Shown here piece after piece: positions 61,179 to 64,000 of a stretch of 64,000 nt of DNA; the stretch's first letter is position 1; the number at the start of each line of letters is the position of its first letter. Under the pieces are notes generated by a model, which saw nothing but the letters and a program-made list of their open reading frames with translations, had not been told where the DNA came from and searched no databases. The stretch comes from Pratylenchus scribneri (Eukaryota > Nematoda > Chromadorea > Rhabditida > Pratylenchidae): the NCBI GenBank assembly GCA_030063045.1, contig JAQSEB010000040.1, positions 992,001-1,056,000 on the forward strand. Direction: 5' to 3'. The position numbers and the translations under genes are program-made.

Positions 61179-61539
61179 TTTGTGATTATTTTGTGGAACA
61201 GCAAAGATGAAAAGAAGAGGGACAGAAAATGCGCCAAACGATTAAACATTTTTTTGGGGATTTTACACACATATTTTTCTTTTTGTTTTTTACTTCCCAA
61301 CCCTACTATTCAATTTAAAAAAGTTATTTTGCTCCAGTATTTTTGCTCTGTATTTTTCACATATAAATTTATTTTAACATTATTAAAATGGAACGCATCC
61401 TTACGCCTATATTTGGCTTTATTTGTTCATTTTTCACAACCACAATGTCAAAAAGCCCAAATTCCCTAGTCCTCCCTCCTACCCATCCATGCATTATTAT
61501 GACGAAAATGATGGCTCATTTCGGCTGACTGATCAGAAT
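61179..61539. other. 3' flank of the CLK gene
   Basis: Probable 3' UTR and intergenic DNA. No obvious gene. No canonical AATAAA close to the stop was identified. Confidence 0.4.
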
Positions 61540-61689
61540 TAGGGTTGCTCAAAGTCGGTTCTTCGGTTTTTGAAAAATGTCGGGTTTCGGTTCCAGTTTC
61601 TCGTATTTTCGGTTTTTGAGCGAAATTTCCCAATTTCGGTTTTAAATTTCAACGATTTTCTCAAACCGACTGTCCAACCTCCAATCCTA
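61540..61689. mobile_element. MITE of the TAGGRTTGGNCAAAGTC family, copy 3
   Basis: Left end TAGGGTTGCTCAAAGTCGGTT-like, right end AAACCGACTGTCCAACCTCC then AATCCTA. The interior AAATTTCCCAATTTCGGTTTT resembles the other copies at 12040 and 28296. Confidence 0.7.
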
Positions 61690-62203
61690 ATGAAAATGTT
61701 ATTCTAAAATGCCCTATATTTTTTCCTTTCGAACAATTTATTTTTTTGCCATTAAATTCCCACCTTCCTTTTACTGTTATTTTTCATACGAATTTGCTCA
61801 TCTTTTGCGCACCTAAATTTGTCGGGCTTCCACCTTTCTCAAACACACAGATGATTTTATAAATTGATGATTTTTGCCCATGGGATAGGGGGCAATGTTT
61901 TTTATTATTTTTTTTTGTCACAAATCTGAACGATTTGATATTTTTTCCTCTTGGATAAATATAAATATTGATAATATTTGTTTCGTATATGGAATAAATT
62001 CGCAATTTAATTATAATATTGGGTAGAGAAGATTTCAAAACCTATTTGCACCGTTTTTCGACCCTAATTTATAGAGACAATATTCATTCTGGAAAATGAA
62101 ATATTTTTTAAATTTAATGAATTTCAAATATTAATTCGTCATTTTCCCTTGTTATTTTATTGTTAAAGTTCCAACAAAAACCAATGAACAATTTTTGAAA
62201 AAA

Positions 62204-62508
62204 AAAATTGGGGGGCTCAGTGGCTTCATTTGGTCAAGGGATCGGTCTTCGTTGCAAGCTGCATTTGTAGGGACCCATGGCATTTGCCTCCGTCCTCCTT
62301 GCGTGTATTCTGGTCCCCACGCCCTCCAATCGTCTTAAACTCGTAAAGTAAATAGACTTTAATTTTTTCTCCTGGGACTTTGAAATTCGGTTAAATACAT
62401 CTAACAACATGGTCGACCTTGCCAAGGTCAACATTTTTTTGGCCCCGCAGCACATTGCTGACCGCACTTGACCATCCACCCTGGGGCTATCCTTGCTCCC
62501 TGAACCCC
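62204..62508 (-). ncRNA. Candidate RNA polymerase III structured RNA, about 300 nt
   Basis: On the minus strand the transcript would start GGGGTTCAGGGAGC and end in CTGAGCCCC followed by ten T residues, a pol III terminator. The first nine bases GGGGTTCAG pair with the terminal CTGAGCCCC (one G-U), closing the molecule with an end-to-end stem. An internal perfect hairpin TTGACCTTGGCAAGGTCGA is visible, as is GGTCAGC...GCTG. A TATA box lies about 27 bases upstream of the start. The GC content is high against AT-rich surroundings. This is the architecture of RNase P/MRP or 7SK-type RNAs, but I cannot match family core motifs with confidence, so the class is open. No protein frame fits. Confidence 0.55.
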
Positions 62509-62534
62509 ACAGCAAATGGAAAACAAGCGCTCGC

Positions 62535-62541
62535 TTATATA
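62535..62541 (-). promoter_or_regulatory. TATA box of the candidate pol III RNA
   Basis: TATATAA on the minus strand, placed 27-33 bases upstream of the inferred 5' end. A TATA at this spacing is typical of snRNA-type (type 3) pol III promoters. The upstream sequence element was not recognised. Confidence 0.5.
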
Positions 62542-62868
62542 GAAAGCATTCTTTCTTTGTGATATTTTTTATGAGAAGCAGGCAATAGGATGAGAAAGGA
62601 GAAATAAAATGGCCGATTTTATCATTGTATTTCTTCGCTTTTCTGCCCTCTCTATCCTTCCCTGTCGGTATTTGCTATTTGATAATTATGGAGAAAATTA
62701 TTTTTCCTTTAAAGATAGAAAAATTTAATTTTTTTTATTCAATTTGGCTAAACAATTTTTCTTGGATCAAATTATAAATTGAATATATGGAAAAAACAAA
62801 AAAGGATCAAGTTTGATAAAATCATATTAAACAATCAAGTTATTCAGCATGTCCAAAAATTTATCAAA

Positions 62869-63144
62869 TCACTTCTTTCTTCCCCATAAATTGTTCAAAA
62901 TTGTTCCACTTGTCCATCCATCGGCAAATTGTCTTTTAGCCCGCACAGAAGTTGGCACATTCTCCTCAATTTCTCCCCCAATTTCTCGCTTCTTTCGGCC
63001 CCATAAATTGTTCAAAATTGTGCCACTGGCCGAACCATCAACGAAGCCCCAATATTGTGCATCCGTTGACATTTGATTGATATCAATTAGGACAAATGCA
63101 GCCAAAATTGCGAAAAGAATTAGAGCAAGTCGAAATTGGGTCAT
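62869..63144 (-). CDS. Neuropeptide precursor with two amidated -NNLWG peptides
   Basis: A single-exon 91-residue secreted precursor. Residues 1 to about 29 form a signal peptide (FRLALILFAILAAFVLI core). Two repeats SGTILNNLWGRKK lie at residues 40-52 and 79-91: each ends in Gly followed by Arg-Lys-Lys, the signal for cleavage and C-terminal amidation to -NNLW-amide. A KR site at 70-71 frees the second peptide (QFADGW... start); the first begins near residue 30 (QYWGFVDG). The spacer EIGGEIEENVPTS lies between. Trp-amide ends preceded by Asn-x-Leu recall the nematode NLP-38 / myoinhibitory (allatostatin-B) group, but the Trp spacing here (W-X9-W) differs from W-X6-W. The start is supported by signal peptide position and an upstream TATA box. 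Confidence 0.85.
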   Translation of the reverse strand: MTQFRLALILFAILAAFVLIDINQMSTDAQYWGFVDGSASGTILNNLWGRKKREIGGEIEENVPTSVRAKRQFADGWTSGTILNNLWGRKK

Positions 63145-63200
63145 TTTTATGGAGACTTATTTTTTGGAGAAATTTTTTTTGGCATGTCATCATTTCTCCG

Positions 63201-63210
63201 CCTTTTTATA
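63201..63210 (-). promoter_or_regulatory. TATA box of the neuropeptide gene
   Basis: TATAAAAAGG on the minus strand, about 57 bases before the ATG at 63144. A transcription start near 63175 and a leader of about 30 nt are implied. Confidence 0.55.
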
Positions 63211-64000
63211 TGGCCAAAAGTGTGCTTGTTTCAAAACAAATTTAATGGCTACAAATTCTGTGTGCAAATATTTTTTTTTGAAAATTTTGCGCAGCACAAA
63301 AATTGTATGAAATTTCATTAGAAAAAAGTTGTGCCCAAAAATTTAGTTTTTTATTTGGTTGTTTGGGTTGTCTTCCCCATCCAGCCATATTAGGCAATTT
63401 GTATTTTATAGTCATCACAGAAAAATAAAGATTTGTGAAGAAAATCAACAAACAATCTCCTTTGACTACAAATTTCACATGATTTGATTTCAAATTGTTG
63501 CCTAAATTTTGTGCATTGGCCATTGGCCAATGATATCTTTAAAATTTTTTAAAGCTATTAATAAAATTTTTATCATTTAAGAGCATTTTAATATAAAAAT
63601 AATTGAATAATAAATAATTATAATTGACTATAAAATTATAAACCAAAAAAGGAAAATTGTCCAATTTTGGGCAATTTGAAGCTATTTATTCATATCTTTT
63701 GAAATTTATTAAATCCATAAATTCTTTCTATGATCAACTTATCCCAGTCAAGGCAAATAAATATTAATTATTAAATTTTTTAAATTTAAAGCTCTAATTT
63801 TGAGCAAATTTCTGGTGGGCAAATTTGGTTTCTTCCATTTTATATTAGAATTATAAATTCATTTTCAATTAAAATTAATTAAAATGTAATTATATTTTTA
63901 TAATAAAAAAATTTTAGCTTTGCTTTCAAATTGCTTCCAAATCATTAAAAATATTTTTTTTCTAGTTTAATTCATGACATAAACTAAATTGCGGCATTCT
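63211..64000. other. AT-rich intergenic end of the window
   Basis: Nothing recognisable beyond the neuropeptide promoter. Open frames are short and repeat-poor without coding character. Confidence 0.5.

Noticed and set aside
62204..62508. Short similarity of the plus strand (GGTCAAGGG, GGTCTTCG, CATTTGTAGG) to vertebrate 7SK.
   Set aside because: The TATA box, terminator and closing stem all point to the minus strand, so the plus-strand matches are taken as chance.

Overview
The window reads as AT-rich nuclear DNA of a nematode, probably a parasitic tylenchid-type species, although the species cannot be named from sequence alone. The reasons are: short GT-AG introns with U-rich acceptors interrupting GC-richer exons; a complete animal-type LAMMER (CLK) kinase; a small secreted neuropeptide precursor of nematode type; a nuclear tRNA-Arg; and a very heavy load of short non-autonomous transposons and tandem repeats. 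There are no operon-like bacterial genes, rRNA genes, CRISPR arrays or autonomous transposase genes.

Layout. 0.5-2.6 kb (minus): a decayed-looking gene that joins a glutathione-peroxidase fold to a trypsin-like protease domain. 3.5-6.9 kb: a 57-bp minisatellite. 7.7-8.4, 16.5-18.3, 19.9-20.7 and 24.0-34.2 kb (all minus): four members (called A, B, C, D here) of an unrecognised, low-complexity, probably nuclear protein family, spread by segmental duplication together with their 5' leaders. 9-15 kb: a repeat-rich block dominated by a near-perfect 1.3-kb inverted duplication. 34.3-47.7 kb: no convincing gene, only degenerate repeats and transposons. 47.8-61.2 kb (plus): a CLK/LAMMER kinase gene, with probable RS-like 5' exons, a 793-codon disordered exon and ten kinase exons; a tRNA-Arg(ACG) lies inside one intron. 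62.2-62.5 kb (minus): a candidate RNA polymerase III structural RNA of about 300 nt. 62.87-63.14 kb (minus): a neuropeptide precursor.

The most unusual signal is in the repeated module of genes B and D. Each copy of the module contains a GT...AG segment in the same place. Five copies are free of stops and a multiple of three long (45-66 nt), so they can be translated or spliced out without changing frame. Two other copies contain stops (one is a 41-nt copy, one holds a transposon insertion), and splicing exactly there restores the frame. This looks like an array of exonic introns (exitrons) with one caught taking up a transposon.

Mobile DNA: four elements with terminal inverted repeats, three of them with perfect, non-trivial 8-bp target duplications (hAT type), plus at least six other fold-back or MITE families, several in more than one copy. 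All exon borders were assigned by eye and may be off by a base or two.
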